Shown here: positions 38,236 through 50,035 of the stretch, one piece after another
Numbering within the stretch: the stretch's first letter is position 1
How the letters are laid out: every line of letters begins with the position of its first letter
From: Tetmemena sp. SeJ-2015
Lineage: Eukaryota; Ciliophora; Spirotrichea; Sporadotrichida; Oxytrichidae
DNA length: 64,000 nt
Assembly (NCBI GenBank): GCA_027382625.1
Contig: JAJKFJ010022513.1
Location: 92,618-156,617 of the forward strand
Direction: 5' to 3'
Position numbers and translations under genes: made by a program
The notes under the pieces: model-generated
Database searches by the model: none
What the model was told of the DNA's origin: nothing
Seen by the model: the letters and a program-made list of their open reading frames with translations, nothing else

Positions 38236-41200
38236 GTGTTGAGACACTTTTAGGAAGACTAACTACTCAGAACTATATTAAAAGAACTTTATGCTTGTTG
38301 GGTTCCTACTACATCATTCTGATATTTGGGTACTAAGTTTCTTATCTTCTCTCTCTCCCTCCTGATCTCACAATCTATTGATCTTTCAACTTTGATTAGT
38401 GAACCCAAAGTCCAGATGAAAGACTTTCTGCTAGCTTGTCATGAGTTCTCTCAGTAGTGAAGCCTAAATAATTATCCTACTTTAGTCCATTCATTGCCTG
38501 ATGCTCGGAACCTTTCTAGTAAATGGAATTCAGCTTGCCATGCTTAAGATCTGATAGCATAAAGTCACTATTTGAGCCTGGCTATGACCTTATCGTTATG
38601 TTCTCAATAGGATGACTATGTTGAATTTACTACTTCGGTTAGAGGCCATTATTCATATGACTTTGAGTGAACTAGCCTTAAAAGTTGAAGTCAAATTATT
38701 AATGATCAGAATCGAAGCTTTTGAAATGCCTTTCCTTTTGATTTAATCTGTTAACAGAGGTCGAACTATCAACTAGGTGTCTTGCCATTTAACTCTAGTC
38801 TTAGTTTACACTTCTTATATGGATTTCAGAGTTAATGCTTTTGCACATCTACTGCAACTTTGATTAAAATTCATAAAATGACAATTAAATGATTAAGTCT
38901 AAGCCTTCTTTTGTTAAAGGGAAATATCGGACAAAGTCTTAGCTCTGACATGGCAAGAAGTTCCACCCAATAATTTATTGTTTCGAGTAGCATTCTTAAA
39001 TTAACTGTTAATAGATAGAGCTTGATTGTTCTGAATTAACACACTATCAAAAGGAGCACTATTCTAATGCATTACTCTGTTCTAACCTTTGGCACTCTCG
39101 TAACTGACAGCTGGGTTATTAGAAATTAGTGATATCGATACTTATTGAATAAAATGATTTGCTTTGGCTTTAGAGATCCCTAGATTTCCTTTTTGAGACA
39201 TTTGAAAAGGGTTCTGATTTTCTTTATCTTGAGATTTCTGAGACATATGGAGCTAGTTGCTCTTTTCATTCCTTATGCACACACTTGCATCTTTATTAAC
39301 TAATCCATACTATGGGTTGGAATTAGAAGTTTTTGAATAGAAAGTTTTGAAATAGTCGGTTGACTTAACCTATTTATGATTTGTCTTTTTAAGTTTAGAT
39401 GCTGCATCTTCCTATCGATTAAAAATTTATTTAGGATAAGTTATAAAGATTCTCGTTTTCTCTTTTTACTTTTCTATCTTTATTATAGAATACATTTAAT
39501 AAAAAATCAAAATTATCTCTATTAAATAATTTTAATAAAATAAGTTTGTGAGATATTTGGGTAATTTATTTTTAAAATTATATAAAGAGAATATAAAAGA
39601 GCTTAAGATCTTCTAAAATTGCAGTTCCTAGAGAAAATTTTAAATAATTTCTTTGATTATTTTTTAAAGCATTTAATTTACTTTAATGGAAATCTCCAAT
39701 TCAATTAAATTTCAACTAAATTAAGTGAATTCATGATTTAAGATTTGGCTTTAAGTCTCTCTCAGAGTTTGGCTTCTATAATTCCATTTGGTTATTCCTA
39801 TGCATCTGTTTCTGTACAATCTTATTTGAATAGTCGAAAGTCTTTGTATGATGAAGTGCCTTCTCCTGCTTAACTTATCTAACTTTGGACTTGTGATAGT
39901 TTGGATCTGTGGACAGAATAGCTTGCAGCTCTTTATCTTTGAAATCCCGAGCTTTCGAAAATGCATCCATGTCAGTGAATAGATGTTTCCTATACTCTTG
40001 GCCCAAGTAAATCTGCCTTTGTCTCTCTAGAATCTAGAGTATTCATGTAGTTACGATCAGATGTTTAACGATTACCATAGGGGTATTCCAAATCTATGGT
40101 ATTCCCCGCTTCTGGCATTAAGCCAAACCCGTTGCTTTAATTATGGAGTGAGTCAAGCTAACTGAGCTCAGACTTTACTTATGCTTATCTTTTCTGTGGG
40201 ATTCTTGAACTACCTTCTTTGCGTTACTCAAGACCTTTTGAGATATCAAGTTCTTATGCTCAGAGAACTTTTAAGAGGAAGAGCGATTATGAATTATCAT
40301 AGGATTAATAGAGCTATAGTTCTAAGAGAGGTCCTTTTTACTTTGGTATTCCTGCTGAGGAATTTGGGCTGATTGTTTTAAGATAAGAATTGAGTGTAGA
40401 TTGAACTTTTGAGCTTTGAATTTTGATTCTTCTTTACTCATCGTTTTAATCCCCTGTGTATTAGGATGCAGGCATTTAGTAGAAATTCATGTCCATATTT
40501 TGCTTTACTTGAGGATGGTGGTGGATAAACATGTCCTAAGATTAAGGCTTTGAGCTTCTTTGTCTCTCCTTTGAAGGCTGTTGCATCTCGGTTAGAGTTT
40601 TGAAAAATACTGGGGCTTGAGTTTGAATTCTAGGGAACTAAAAGTCTTTGAGAGTGGATTTCTAAAAGCGCTTCGATATTTCAATTTAATAGGCCTGCAG
40701 TTCTTTCTCCATCTTTTAGTTATAAGCGTATTTAAACTAAGAAACAATTAATAGATTAAATCCATTTACACATAAAAATTGAAGGTTAAAATTATTACTT
40801 CATTAAAAAATACATTTTTTCTTTTTGAATCCAGTGTTAAATTTCAGATTGGTTTTTACTTTTTTTTTAATTTTCCTTTGGTTTCTAATGAGATTTGGTT
40901 ATAACATACCTATCCTCAGATCTATATCTTAATTTGTTTGCTACCTCTACTGATGTGAAAGCAGGAATTGGATCATGTGGATTTTTCCTTTTCTTGGCTG
41001 AGTCTTCAACATCTGTATCTAGATATCCTTATCCATCATACGACTGCCCTTGATATTGGGACTAAATGGGTTGCTAAAATTTAAGTAGATAGTGAGGGTC
41101 TTCGCTGTTCTCTCTCTTTTTCATTTCTACCATTAGATCACCACCCTTTATCGACTTTAATTTGGCATGTTTCTTTATCCGTTAGCTTAAGGGTTCTGTC

Positions 41201-41290
41201 TTTTTACACTCGATTGCTCTGCTCAATAATCTATTTGGGAAAACTTCCTTTGATAAAGTGCTTCAAATTATCTATGGCTTTCTAAATGTT
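38088..41290 (-). CDS. long Lys/Gln/Ser/Asn-rich protein(s), unknown
   Basis: Minus-strand coding with many TAA/TAG as Gln. Block A (41290-40820) contains NLKHFIKGSFPKQIIEQSNR and GYLDTDVEDSAKKRKNPHDP. Block B (about 40560-39731) contains FIHHHPQVKQNMDMNFYQMP, LISQKVLSNAKKVVQESHRK, GLMPEAGNTIDLEYPYGNR and KARDFKDKELQAILSTDPNY, ending KPNLKS and TGA at 39733-39731. Block C (about 39330-38088) contains KSQDKENQNPFQMSQKGNLG and HPIENITIRSQPGSNSDFML and ends KERRLK TGA. No domain is recognised; it resembles a disordered phosphoprotein. Three frame breaks in block B are fixed by removing 5-7 bp between short direct repeats. A 260 bp AT-rich gap (39470-39730) separates B from C, so these may be two genes. 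The end of block C is duplicated at 32540-32670. Confidence 0.55.
40026..40037 (-). other. candidate micro-IES, CTAGA, 7 bp
   Basis: Two CTAGA copies 7 bp apart. Removing one copy plus TT joins NYMNTL to ERQRQIYLGQEYRKH in frame; without it the frame reaches TGA. A real short IES, a natural frameshift or an assembly error are all possible. Confidence 0.45.
40415..40426 (-). other. candidate micro-IES, TCAAA, 7 bp
   Basis: TCAAA occurs twice 7 bp apart. Removal joins DQNDEQRRIK to AQKFNLHSIL, giving one continuous Gln/Lys-rich frame. Confidence 0.4.
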
Positions 41291-41699
41291 ATCTGGCTAT
41301 TTAAAAATGCACTTAAAGCAAGAAAGTTATCTTATATTTTGTAAGAGAGTTATTATTTATTGTCTAAAATTGAAGATTTTGCCTGAGAGAGTTTTAACCC
41401 TAAGTTAGTAAGTTGTTTTAATTTATCTTATTCATTGAAACAGTTTACTTCTATTGCTAATTGAAGATCATATCTTGGTTTCTTGATGTGCTACTATTCA
41501 AAGCGTTTAAATTAATAATGTTTAAAAGATTATAAGGATTTATAATCATTTATTTCAATTTTATAACAGTTTTGGTTAAGCTCTGAAGATCTAATTTAGG
41601 AAGTGGTGTATCTTTAGTTACTTTCAAGATGCTGATTTGAGTTAAGTTTGAGCAAATCACTTGTACTGTGATTTTTATCTAATGATGAATAGGGATCGA

Positions 41700-42640
41700 A
41701 ATTTTTAGTGAGTTGGAAGGGAGTCTGCATTTACTGATGATCGAACACCTCCTGTTTCTAAAAATCAATGTTCGGCAAGCAATTTTGGTTTTAGTGATCT
41801 TGTCTCTGAGAAGAAAGCTAATTTATTTACTGAAAATTTGTTATAGACTATCTGAGTGTAGCGTCTCTACTTGAAGCTTAAACTCTTTGCTAACTATGTG
41901 TTTGAGACTACTAATGCCGCAGGTCTTAGTTACTTTTCTAAAGATTAAACTAGCCACTTGCATTTTGGCCAATCACACAACTCTTAGCATCACTCCTAGA
42001 ATTCTTTTATTTATTAAGGGCATGATTCTTGATTAAGAATTACTCTAGATTGCTTATTTGACTCACACTTTATTTAATTATTTTAAGCTAAAAATAAGGT
42101 TAATTTAAATTTTATGTTAGTTAGTTATTGCTTTGATCAAAGTATCTGTCAGTAGATTATGAATGATGAGAAGGATTGATTTTGTAATTTTAAATGGCTT
42201 CTTAATCTTTAAACCCACCATTTTTACTCTGCATGCTTGATATTTAAGTAGCTATATTATCTGAATGAGTTGCCATTTTTTATTGGTGATACTCTTGCTG
42301 TGGGTAGAAATTAATCTTGGAGTACTGCTACTGATCGATAGTTTTGTTATAGTAGGGAAGTGCTTCAAATTAGCACCCATTATCGAAATTTTACTGATAA
42401 TTAAGTTGAATATGCTGACTTCCCTCTAAGCTGGACATACTTTGCTGTTGATTGGAAGCCCATGATTTTTGAATTTGCTCTTGGCTTTTCTGGTTTTAGT
42501 TTATGAGGTAGTCAACTTTTTAATTGTGAAGGGGCTTTTGATTGTCGAAAGAGAGATAGGGAGGGTTGTTTTAAATGAGCTGCTAGGGTAAATAATATTA
42601 TGAGCTCGACTATATCTATCCTGGTTTTAAATAAAAACGG
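41700..42640 (+). CDS. plus-strand coding blocks, unknown product
   Basis: Direction changes here. Blocks read ESAFTDDRTPPVSKNQCSAS (41710-41850), RLYLKLKLFANYVFETTNAA (41860-42030), FFIGDTLAVGRNQSWSTATD and VEYADFPLSWTYFAVDWKPM (42265-42510), then GSQLFNCEGAFDCRKRDREG (42512-42580). TAA/TAG act as Gln several times. The Trp/Phe/Tyr-rich part (ADFPLSWTYFAVDWKPM) suggests a beta-rich extracellular domain, but I do not assign a family. Blocks are separated by small AT-rich pieces with TGA stops, probably IESs. Gene limits are uncertain. Confidence 0.45.
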
Positions 42641-43014
42641 AAATATGAGTTGCATTTTGAGATGAGCGTAAGAATCCATTTTCTCTATTTCGGTAGCTTA
42701 TGAAATATATATTTGATTTTGAAATTAACTGAAAATTATCTCAAAGATTTACTCCTCAAATCTTAATATATTGCTATTAGTAGGATATCAGAATTACATA
42801 AGCATCCGTGCAAGCTTCATATCTCTTTGGGAAGTATATAATAAATTAAAATCTTTATTATTTAAAAACTCATTAACTTTTAACTTTGTCTAACTTATTC
42901 CTAGTTTTAATTAGCCCCAGTAGATATTTCAAAAGCCAAATAAATCCTATGACCTTGACACAACTTATTGTATTCTCGATTTATTAGGCATGTGTATCGT
43001 AAAACTAGCTAGGA

Positions 43015-44949
43015 TCAAGTCCAATAAATTTAAGAAGCAAGCTGAAAATTATCTGAAATCTTTCTCTTGCTTCTTAATAAGTTTGAAGCTCTACAAGTCT
43101 CTATAGAAAATAGGTAATCAACAAATAGATTTAAGCTTACATTTTGCAATTTATCTATGAGTTCTATTAAATTTTAATGTCCCTTTATTTTGATCATATC
43201 TTTCTCATCTTTAATGTCTAAACTTTCCAGAAATTTAGTAAAATTCTGCTCTTAAGTTATTTCTATTTGGTACTAATTGTAATCTATGATTTCTATCTCC
43301 TCAGCATATATTCGCAGTCTGCTCAAGGCATCATATAATTGACTTGGTCTGTAGTAATCACATTTCAGCTTACTCAATAAATACAGTGTTGCAATAATAA
43401 TAGTTAGGAATTAAGAACCCCTAACGGGCATATAATACTAAATCGATTTAAAGTAATTCACAGGCGTAACTCCTTGATCAGTTGTGCCACTTCACCGCGA
43501 AAGCCCACCGTCAGTGTTGCAATAAATATTGCCATTTTAATTAAGAATGAGATATAATGCACAATTATAGTCGTGGAAGCTTTTCCAATCATATTTTTCT
43601 TCATCCTCCTGAAATTATTATTCTTCAGTTGTTTGATAAGGCTATTCATTCAAAATTCTTAGACGAATTCTCTATCTTAAATCCTAATCCTAAATTTGAT
43701 TGAAGAGATGATCCTAATAAAGCCACCCGAAGGTCTTATTGAAGAGACTTGTATCATTTGTCTCATACCTGAACTTCTACAAATATTCAACTTCCTTATC
43801 TGAGTTCATCTTAAGTCTTTCAAAAACACTCATGATGGGTGTCTTCTTCAATTAATATTTCTTAATCATAGATATAATAATTTTACATTCTCTAATGCCT
43901 TTTTAGCTCTCTGTTCAGTTAGCTTTTGCTAGCTATACTGATATATTTCCTCACTGTCAATATTGTTCTCATTTTAACTTTCAGCCTGCTTAGAATATTC
44001 TCTTCCCTTTAAATTTCTCTGTTCAAGTGTGATATCCTTCTCGTTTATAGTGTCAGGATCTTTTAATAAATAATGAACATATTTATCTGATTTATATTGC
44101 TTTAAATAATTTAATCTATGTACTGGCGCCAAGCTGCCAGAGTGTGATTCTCCATGAGATAAATGTTGAAGTTCTTTTTGCTATCAACTCCATTCAGAAA
44201 TAAATGTCTCACTAGCACCCAGTCCTCAGATTGCTCGAACAAGAAGTAAAGCTCTTCTCTGCTGCGCTCGTTTAGTATTATCAGTCCGGAGATTAGTTAA
44301 AATGGGTTATAGTGCATAGATATCTACTGAAGGTAAGTTGAATCTACTCCTCCAAACATCCCAGAGAAGGCAAACACATTGTTAATAAAAAATGATCTTA
44401 TAATTATTAGGCGTTAAAATTGTTTTTGGCATCAATGTAGAAGAGTCTACTGCAGACTGCATCAAGATGAGGGTAGCGCAGCATAAACTAAACTTAGACC
44501 ATGGTCTTATTTGACTGTATCAAGTCATCATCATCCATAATGTGAAGGAACTCTCCCTTCGCAAGGTGAATCCCATAGTTTCTTGCCAGACTCGGACTTC
44601 CATAGTTTGAATGAAGTTTCACTACTTTAATTCGAGAATCTATCAAAGGATATTTGTGGAGCACATCAATAGTTTTCTTATCCCAAGAGCCATCATCCAC
44701 AATTATATATTCCCAGTTTTTGTAAGTTTAGCCCATTATAGATCTATATTTAGTTAGAAGACAGATTTGTTTAATTTTTGTGGTTTACCTTATGTTTTGC
44801 TCAAGGTATCTACCTGAATTGAAGCTTGCAGTGACAATTGAAATAGTGGCCAGTCTCTCGAAAATATTCAAAAATATACAATCTTACAAAGATTTACTGG
44901 CCAAAATTTGAGCCAAGAAGAGGAATAGAATTAAAGCATGAATTTTCAT
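43015..44949 (-). CDS. secreted/ER glycosyltransferase family 2 protein
   Basis: Starts at ATG 44949 with a signal peptide or anchor (MKIHALILFLFLAQIL), then ATISIVTASFNSGRYLEQNI, SIMGQTYKNWEYIIVDDGSW (GT-A nucleotide-binding DDGS), LARNYGIHLAKGEFLHIMDD (donor/metal-binding region, DDDD at about 44530), and FAFSGMFGGVD. TAA codes the Gln of GQTYKNW. Family-2 enzymes move a sugar from a nucleotide-sugar donor; the acceptor is unknown. The C-terminal third (VFERLKMNSDKEVEYLQKF, SKLKCDYYRPSQLYDALSRL) is helical and unassigned. One GT-AG intron (44744-44788) and at least three IESs (29, 41 and 51 bp) are inferred, plus a longer one near 43560-43400 containing the ~115 bp repeat. The stop is TGA at 43017-43015; later coding pieces beyond it are not excluded. 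Confidence 0.8.
43384..43525 (-). repeat. ~115 bp dispersed repeat, copy 3, with 14-bp flanking duplication
   Basis: The repeat core (43403-43511) is flanked by an exact 14-bp direct repeat, CAGTGTTGCAATAA (43384-43397 and 43512-43525). This is the clearest boundary of the family. It lies at an IES boundary in the glycosyltransferase gene: joining GACTATAATTGTGCA to ACACTGTATTTATTG through TGCA removes it together with adjoining AT-rich DNA and gives DYNCATLYLLSKLK in frame. Confidence 0.7.
43850..43882 (-). other. IES, pointer AATT, 29 bp
   Basis: Removal joins KKALENVK to LKKTPIMSVFERLK in frame; the removed piece contains TGA. Confidence 0.6.
44107..44115 (-). other. candidate micro-IES, ATTA, 5 bp
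   Basis: Two ATTA copies 5 bp apart. Removing 5 bp joins AAWRQYID to YLKQYKSDKYVHYLLKD, otherwise the frame is lost. Confidence 0.4.
44378..44424 (-). other. IES, pointer AACAAT, 41 bp
   Basis: Removal joins LFYIDAKNN to VFAFSGMFGGVDSTYLQ, in frame. The removed piece is AT-rich. Confidence 0.75.
44744..44788 (-). other. GT-AG intron, 45 nt
   Basis: Donor GTAAAC, acceptor TATAG. Removal joins RYLEQNIR to SIMGQTYKNWEY, the usual spacing in family-2 glycosyltransferases. Confidence 0.65.
44847..44903 (-). other. IES, pointer TGGCCA, 51 bp
   Basis: Removal joins the signal-peptide segment LFLFLAQILA to TISIVTASFNSGRYLE. The pointer is a 6-bp exact repeat. Confidence 0.75.
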
Positions 44950-45051
44950 TTTTTAAAATTATTCACTCATTTTACAAATTATAACTTGTATTATCTTATA
45001 TCGATAAGTGGATAATAAATATAATGAAACAATCCAAGTAATCGAATAGCA

Positions 45052-45338
45052 TCACTCTATAAAATATTATAATAATTCTCCTTTTGCTCGCTAAGTGGTC
45101 ATAATCAGAACTTTAAGCTAAATAATCTGGATAAGATCCTCCACAACTAAAGCATTAAAGTGCTTTATTGAATCGAGGAAATATAGATCCTCAGATTTAA
45201 CATAAAGAAACTTCTAACGTAGTAAATTATATTGGTCTGCATGATTTCGGAAATTCTTAAGAATTCAGTAGCAGCTCGGAATTCACGACCCTGGAATAAA
45301 CTAAAGAAGACGTAGTTAAATAAAAAAGAATGCTTCAT
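45052..45338 (-). CDS. small protein of unknown function
   Basis: Starts at ATG 45338 (MKHSFLFNYVFFSLFQGREF), continues RAATEFLRISEIMQTN, then SEDLYFLDSIKHFNALVVED and LIQIIQLKVLIMTTQRAKGE, with TGA at 45054-45052. One frame change near 45230 remains unexplained and could be a micro-IES. TAG and TAA are Gln in several places. Short, helical, no family recognised. It is divergent from the membrane-protein gene starting about 40 bp away. Confidence 0.5.
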
Positions 45339-45374
45339 GGCGCTTCCTTTATAAATAATCTTCTTTATTAATTT

Positions 45375-48300
45375 GTATCCTTTTCAAATGTTGATGATTT
45401 CAATGACTTCAGATTCTATCTCGACATTCAGAACGAAATCTAAAAGATTATTAAGAACCAATCACTAGGTAATAAAGACGTGGCAAAGAATGAGACAGAC
45501 TGTGATGATAAACCTGCACTACCTAATTCAAACAATAGAAGTGAATTTAAACTAATTAAATATATATATAATGTCAGTATTTTAAATTAAAAGTGAGAAA
45601 CCAGAATTTCAAAGCCATAGATGCCTCCGAGATAAGACAGCCCAAAAGATTAATTTGCTTAAGAAGATATTTCTTTTACTGCCTGGAAATCTTAGTTAAT
45701 ATATTCATAATGATATCAATAGTTTAAATTTCAAATATATTCAGGTCTCCTTTCCATGAACCCTTTCATCGCAAATTGGAAGAAAAACGAAGTTATCTAG
45801 TTACGATGTAGAGAGTAAGCTAAAATTTTGTTCCCTTTTTGGCAGTACGATCAAGGAATTTACTCCAAGCTCAAGCTCTAGGTTTTATTTTATAACTATT
45901 ATTTAATTATAAGGTTATTTTCAATGACTATCTCATTTATACCAAGTAAACTTCAGAGAAATACTTTGATTACTTTGAAATTTACCCTAGTGCTCTAATT
46001 ATAAAAGGATATGTAGACTACAAACTCACCTTCCAGCTTTCTTACTCCACTTTCAAATATTATGTTTTCAGCTTTGTTTTTCAAAATTTTAAACTGATGG
46101 AGTGACTGTTGACCTACGTTAGCGGAGAGCAGGCTGAGTTTCCTGATGGAGCGTTCCTGATATAGTGGCCGTTTTTTTTAAAGTTCTATATTCTCGGCCA
46201 AATTTAATTAAAAAACCGAATTTTAATAAAATAATTAAGAACATCTCTAAATTTTTAAATTTACCGGATTTGGTTTATTTTTGAATTGGTTTAAATTGGG
46301 CGAAACCCATCTCTACGACCGCACCTGAATTTCCACTAATCCACCATTCCACCGCCCTAAACTTAGAGATCAGGTCCCCCAGGGTGCCACCGCGGTCCAA
46401 CATGTACGATCTCGCCTCTGAGCGCCAACAGTATCAGGAAGCCGGAGTGTGATCCATGGCCAGGGCGGAGTGCCCCAGAGGGTGAGGGTTCGAACCCTGC
46501 TGGTGACCCGAGCGGTGTGCCTGTGTGAGACGGTGTTTACAGTTGAGGACTTGTTAAGGATGAGTAGAGCGGCAGGAGCAGTTAAGGACGGTTCTAAGAG
46601 GTCACCAGCAGGGTTCGAACCCTCACCCTCTGTGGGCACTCCGCCCTGGCCATGGATCACACTCCGGCTTCCTGATACTGTTGGCGCTCAGAGGAGAGAT
46701 CGTACATGTTGGACCGCGGTGGCACCCTGGTGGACCTGATCTCTAAGTTTAGCGGCGGTGAAATGGTGGATTAGTGGAAATTCAGGTGCGGTCGTAGAGA
46801 TGGTTACGCCTTAATTTAAACGAATAAACGAATAAACGAATCCGGTAAATTTAAAAGTTTAGAGATGTTCTTAATTATTTTATTAAAATTCGGTTTTTCA
46901 ATTAAATTTCGGCGAGAATATAGAACTTTAAAAAAAACGGCCACTATATCAGGAACGCTCCATCAGGAAACTCAGCCTGCTCTCCGCTAACGTAGGTCAA
47001 CAGTCACTCCATCAGTTTAAAATTTTGAAAAACAAAGCTGAAAACATAATACTACTATGCTTAAAACTACACTCTATGGATTAAGGTTTCTGAAAGTTAA
47101 GATAATAAATAATGTGCTTCAATTTCTCCTTAAGCATTTATTGATAATGAATGCCACCCGTTGATTGATAAAACTAATTAAGGGCTTGATAATTCCACAT
47201 CTCAGGAATTCAACTCCACTCTGCTTGACAATCTGTTAAATCAATCTTACCCGAACAAGGCAATACCAAATTAAGACCCACCTTGGAACAGAAATAACGA
47301 GGGAGACAATAGTAATCAGGTATAACGAAGGAATTTAACTCAATATATATTTTTTAATTTCACAGCAAATTTGATAACTACCCAATTTAAGGATGAAGTG
47401 AAGTTAGTATTTAGCAAGAAACTCAAAGCTACGATCAGCTAAGAATTCTTACAGAATAACTTAATCCTCTCCATAAATAACCAGCCGGTAAAGAAGTTTC
47501 GCTACTAAACTGACTTAAGCAACTCTCAAATAAAGTAAATTTTATTGATTGATTAAGATTTATTTTCAAGAGATAGTTTTGAAACTAGATGGTTTACAAT
47601 ATAAAACAACAAAGAAAGGAAAGAAAGGATATCTTGATTAACAGTTAAACCTTGCAGTTGTGTTTGAAAGACATAAATTTATGTCTATAGGTGGTGACTG
47701 CCTTCAAACTTAATAGATTGAGGTTAATGTATCTTTGCCTGATGTGATTTCATGTAAGATTGCCTTATGATAACCTTTAAAGAGAATATTGATGAAAGAT
47801 AAGTCTCAAAGATTACTTTTTCAACTATATTTTTAGTTAATTTAAACTTCATCTGCGATGATCGTAGGAACAATGGTGCTCACTGGAAGCATAAACATAG
47901 GCCTCTCTTATCTATGGAGCTACCTTAATACAATTCAATTACTATCTTTTCTTCCTTTAATAGGATTGGACATGCCTGCTTTCTTAGAACATTTCTTTGA
48001 AAACATAAACTCTTTCAACTGGCAGTTCTTCGATCTTGAAGACTTCTTTGCATAGATTTTAGATTTAGAAGATAATTCTCTCAATGTAAGGAGCTCAGAT
48101 TTAGATATTGTGGATATCTTTTAAATAAAGTGCTTTTGAGAAGCTACTTAACTCTATAGAAAGGTTCGATAGCATGAATATTTTCATAAATTGCTCTGAT
48201 TTCTTCATAGGAATCCCAATAATGTAATTAAAATAAAGTTTAGGAATTATTTTAATCCTCATATTCCTATTACTCAAAATCATTTCGATAACTTTATTAT

Positions 48301-49864
48301 GGATATTTGAAAGACTGCTTCCAAAGATTAAATTCATAAGTCTTTTAAATTATCCTTTGAGTAAACTTGAAAGAGCTTTGAGTGTTTAATTCTTCATAAG
48401 ATTCTTTGATTAGGCTTACCTAAATTTAGTTTTGGGTGCCTCACTCAAAAATTAATTAAATATAGATAATAATTATCAACCTACTGATTTTTAATACCGA
48501 TAATACTGGAGAAGGAATTTCTTCTCTTATTTCTATCGTAGTTTTGAGCATATGTATCTTATATCCTATTCTTGGAATAATCCTGGTTTCTTACTTTTAC
48601 AAAGACTTAACCTAGCCAAATAGTTTTGTCTAACAAAACTGCAGCATTTTTACTCAGGATTTAAGATTTGAAGGTCCTCATTTAAAGAAGCGTCAGTTTC
48701 AGGGAGGCATGTTTAATATTATGGTAAATTTTGTGATAGATAATTCTATATAGAGCATATTGCGAAGATTGTTCTTTATCTTGATAGTAATTCTCCTTGA
48801 ACCATATCATTTGCTCAAGTTTATTATCTGCCTCCTATACTTTGGTTTTTATGTATGTATTGTTGTCACATTTTAATATTTATTACAGTTCTTTGTGTAC
48901 ACTATCTCAAGTCAACCCTATCAAAAGCTGTCTCAAAATAACTTAGAATGTTTCAACTAAGCCCTTATTTTGATAACTTTTCTAGCTGCTGCTCCTTTAA
49001 TTCGTTCAGCAAAAACTATTGATGAAAATGGGTTACCTGAAGAGACATAAAGACTACGATTCTTATCAGGTAAGATTTAATTTGTAAGTTTATCACAGAC
49101 TTATGAGATTGAGTATAGGTTGCTTAATAATTGTCAACTTTGCGCTACTTGGAGCAGTTAAAAAGAAAAAAATATATGTTTCTATATTGAGAAATGATAT
49201 AGTTAACTTGTATTTGCAACTCAAGTTAATATATAAAGCTGTAATAGTCAAGTACAAACACTTCAAATCTAAACAAAGAATAGCTCCTAAAGAAGAGAGT
49301 CAATAAAAAACAAAAGATAACAAACATCATCAAGGCACTTAATAAGAGAAAGATAGCATAATAGAGCAGGAAATTGCAGTATCTCCTAAATAAGAAGCAA
49401 CTATGATGGTGCAATAGCAAAATGAAAGGGTTTTATAAATTTCAAAATCTAAGAGAACTCGGAAAAACTTAAAAATAGGAAATAGTCGTATCACTCCATA
49501 AATAAAGCTATCTGAGAAAAGAAATATATCCTAGCTGAAAATAAAGAATCAAAAGAAGACTTTTGAAAGTTAGAAAAAGTTTACCTCAAAAGAGAAAAGT
49601 GATGTAGACTTTAAGATCAATTTTGAGTCTGCTAAAAAGGCTTATGAAGAAGAAGATAAAACAAAAGTAACGAAAGATTCCTAAATCAACAAAACGAATC
49701 CCTTAGAGAGAAATTCCTAACTTCAATAGCATGCACTTGTAGAAGTAGCACAACCTTTATCGAAGGGCAAAGTGTATGCAGTTAAGAAAAAGAAGAAATT
49801 AAGAATAATTAAAAAAGACAAAATAAAGTTTCAAGCATCAGCTTTATTAACTCAAAATGATTGA
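45375..49864 (+). CDS. large ciliate multi-pass membrane (surface) protein
   Basis: The coding sequence begins as blocks FSNVDDFNDFRFYLDIQNEI (45375), FKAIDASEIRQPKRLICLRR (45605) and YPSALIIKGYVDYKLTFQLS (45990). It is then interrupted by a 994 bp palindromic element and resumes NYTLWIKVSESQDNKQCASI (47065). Later parts are FLQNNLILSINNQPVKKFRY, FMSIGGDCLQTQQIEVNVSL, and a C-terminal membrane region: MVLTGSINIGLSYLWSYLNT (47870), IILILIFLLLKIISITLLWI, ISIVVLSICILYPILGIILV and FFILIVILLEPYHLLKFIIC, then a Lys-rich cytoplasmic tail. The TGA stop is at 49862-49864. Architecture (soluble ectodomain, about 6-8 helices, loop FYKDLTQPNSF) matches a large ciliate-specific family of unknown role. Small IESs or micro-shifts occur at 47544-47554 and 48486-48501 and near 49070. 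The start codon is not fixed. Confidence 0.65.
46058..47051. mobile_element. 994 bp foldback element with TA boundaries, inside a gene
   Basis: A near-perfect palindrome. TATTATGTTTTCAGC at the left end mirrors GCTGAAAACATAATA at the right end; arms run almost to the centre (spacer about 46515-46605). The inner part is GC-rich (over 50%), the outer arms AT-rich. Open frames on both strands (46370-46739) are mirror readings of the arms, not a transposase. Cutting at TA on each side joins DYKLTFQLSYSTFKY to YYAQNYTLWIKVSESQ in frame, so the element must be removed for the flanking gene to be read. TA target duplication is typical of Tc1/mariner-type elements; no enzyme is encoded here. Confidence 0.85.
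47544..47554 (+). other. 4-bp tandem repeat causing frame change
   Basis: ATTGATTGATT: removing one 4-bp unit joins NSQIKQILLI to KIYFQEIVLKLDGLQYK. A micro-IES, a real frameshift or a sequence error are possible. Confidence 0.4.
48486..48501 (+). other. candidate micro-IES, GAT, 13 bp
   Basis: Removal between GAT copies joins NNYQPTD to NTGEGISSLISIVV in frame, restoring the predicted membrane helix. Confidence 0.5.
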
Positions 49865-50035
49865 ATATGATTCTATTAAATATTAACTTTCAATGCTAGT
49901 TCATATTATAGAACTATAATTACTACTCCTTGATTAATTCTATGATTAAAGAATGAAATTTAAATTAAAGATAACACCATAAAAATTGTCTCATTTAATA
50001 AATAATTCTTTACAGCGGAAGAAACTCCAAATAAA

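Noticed and set aside
46480..46630. GGTTCGAACCC next to a GGCGGAGTG stretch, resembling tRNA B and A boxes
   Set aside because: The boxes are only about 14 bases apart, no cloverleaf forms, and GGTTCGAACC is itself a palindrome expected in this foldback element.
46370..46739. Two 96-codon open frames starting MIHGQGGVP on opposite strands, as a possible transposase
   Set aside because: They are mirror readings of the palindrome arms, low in conserved residues, with no catalytic motif.
49226..49420. Minus-strand hydrophobic 64-codon frame
   Set aside because: Antisense of the Lys-rich tail of the plus-strand membrane protein, which is open for over 200 codons in the ciliate code.
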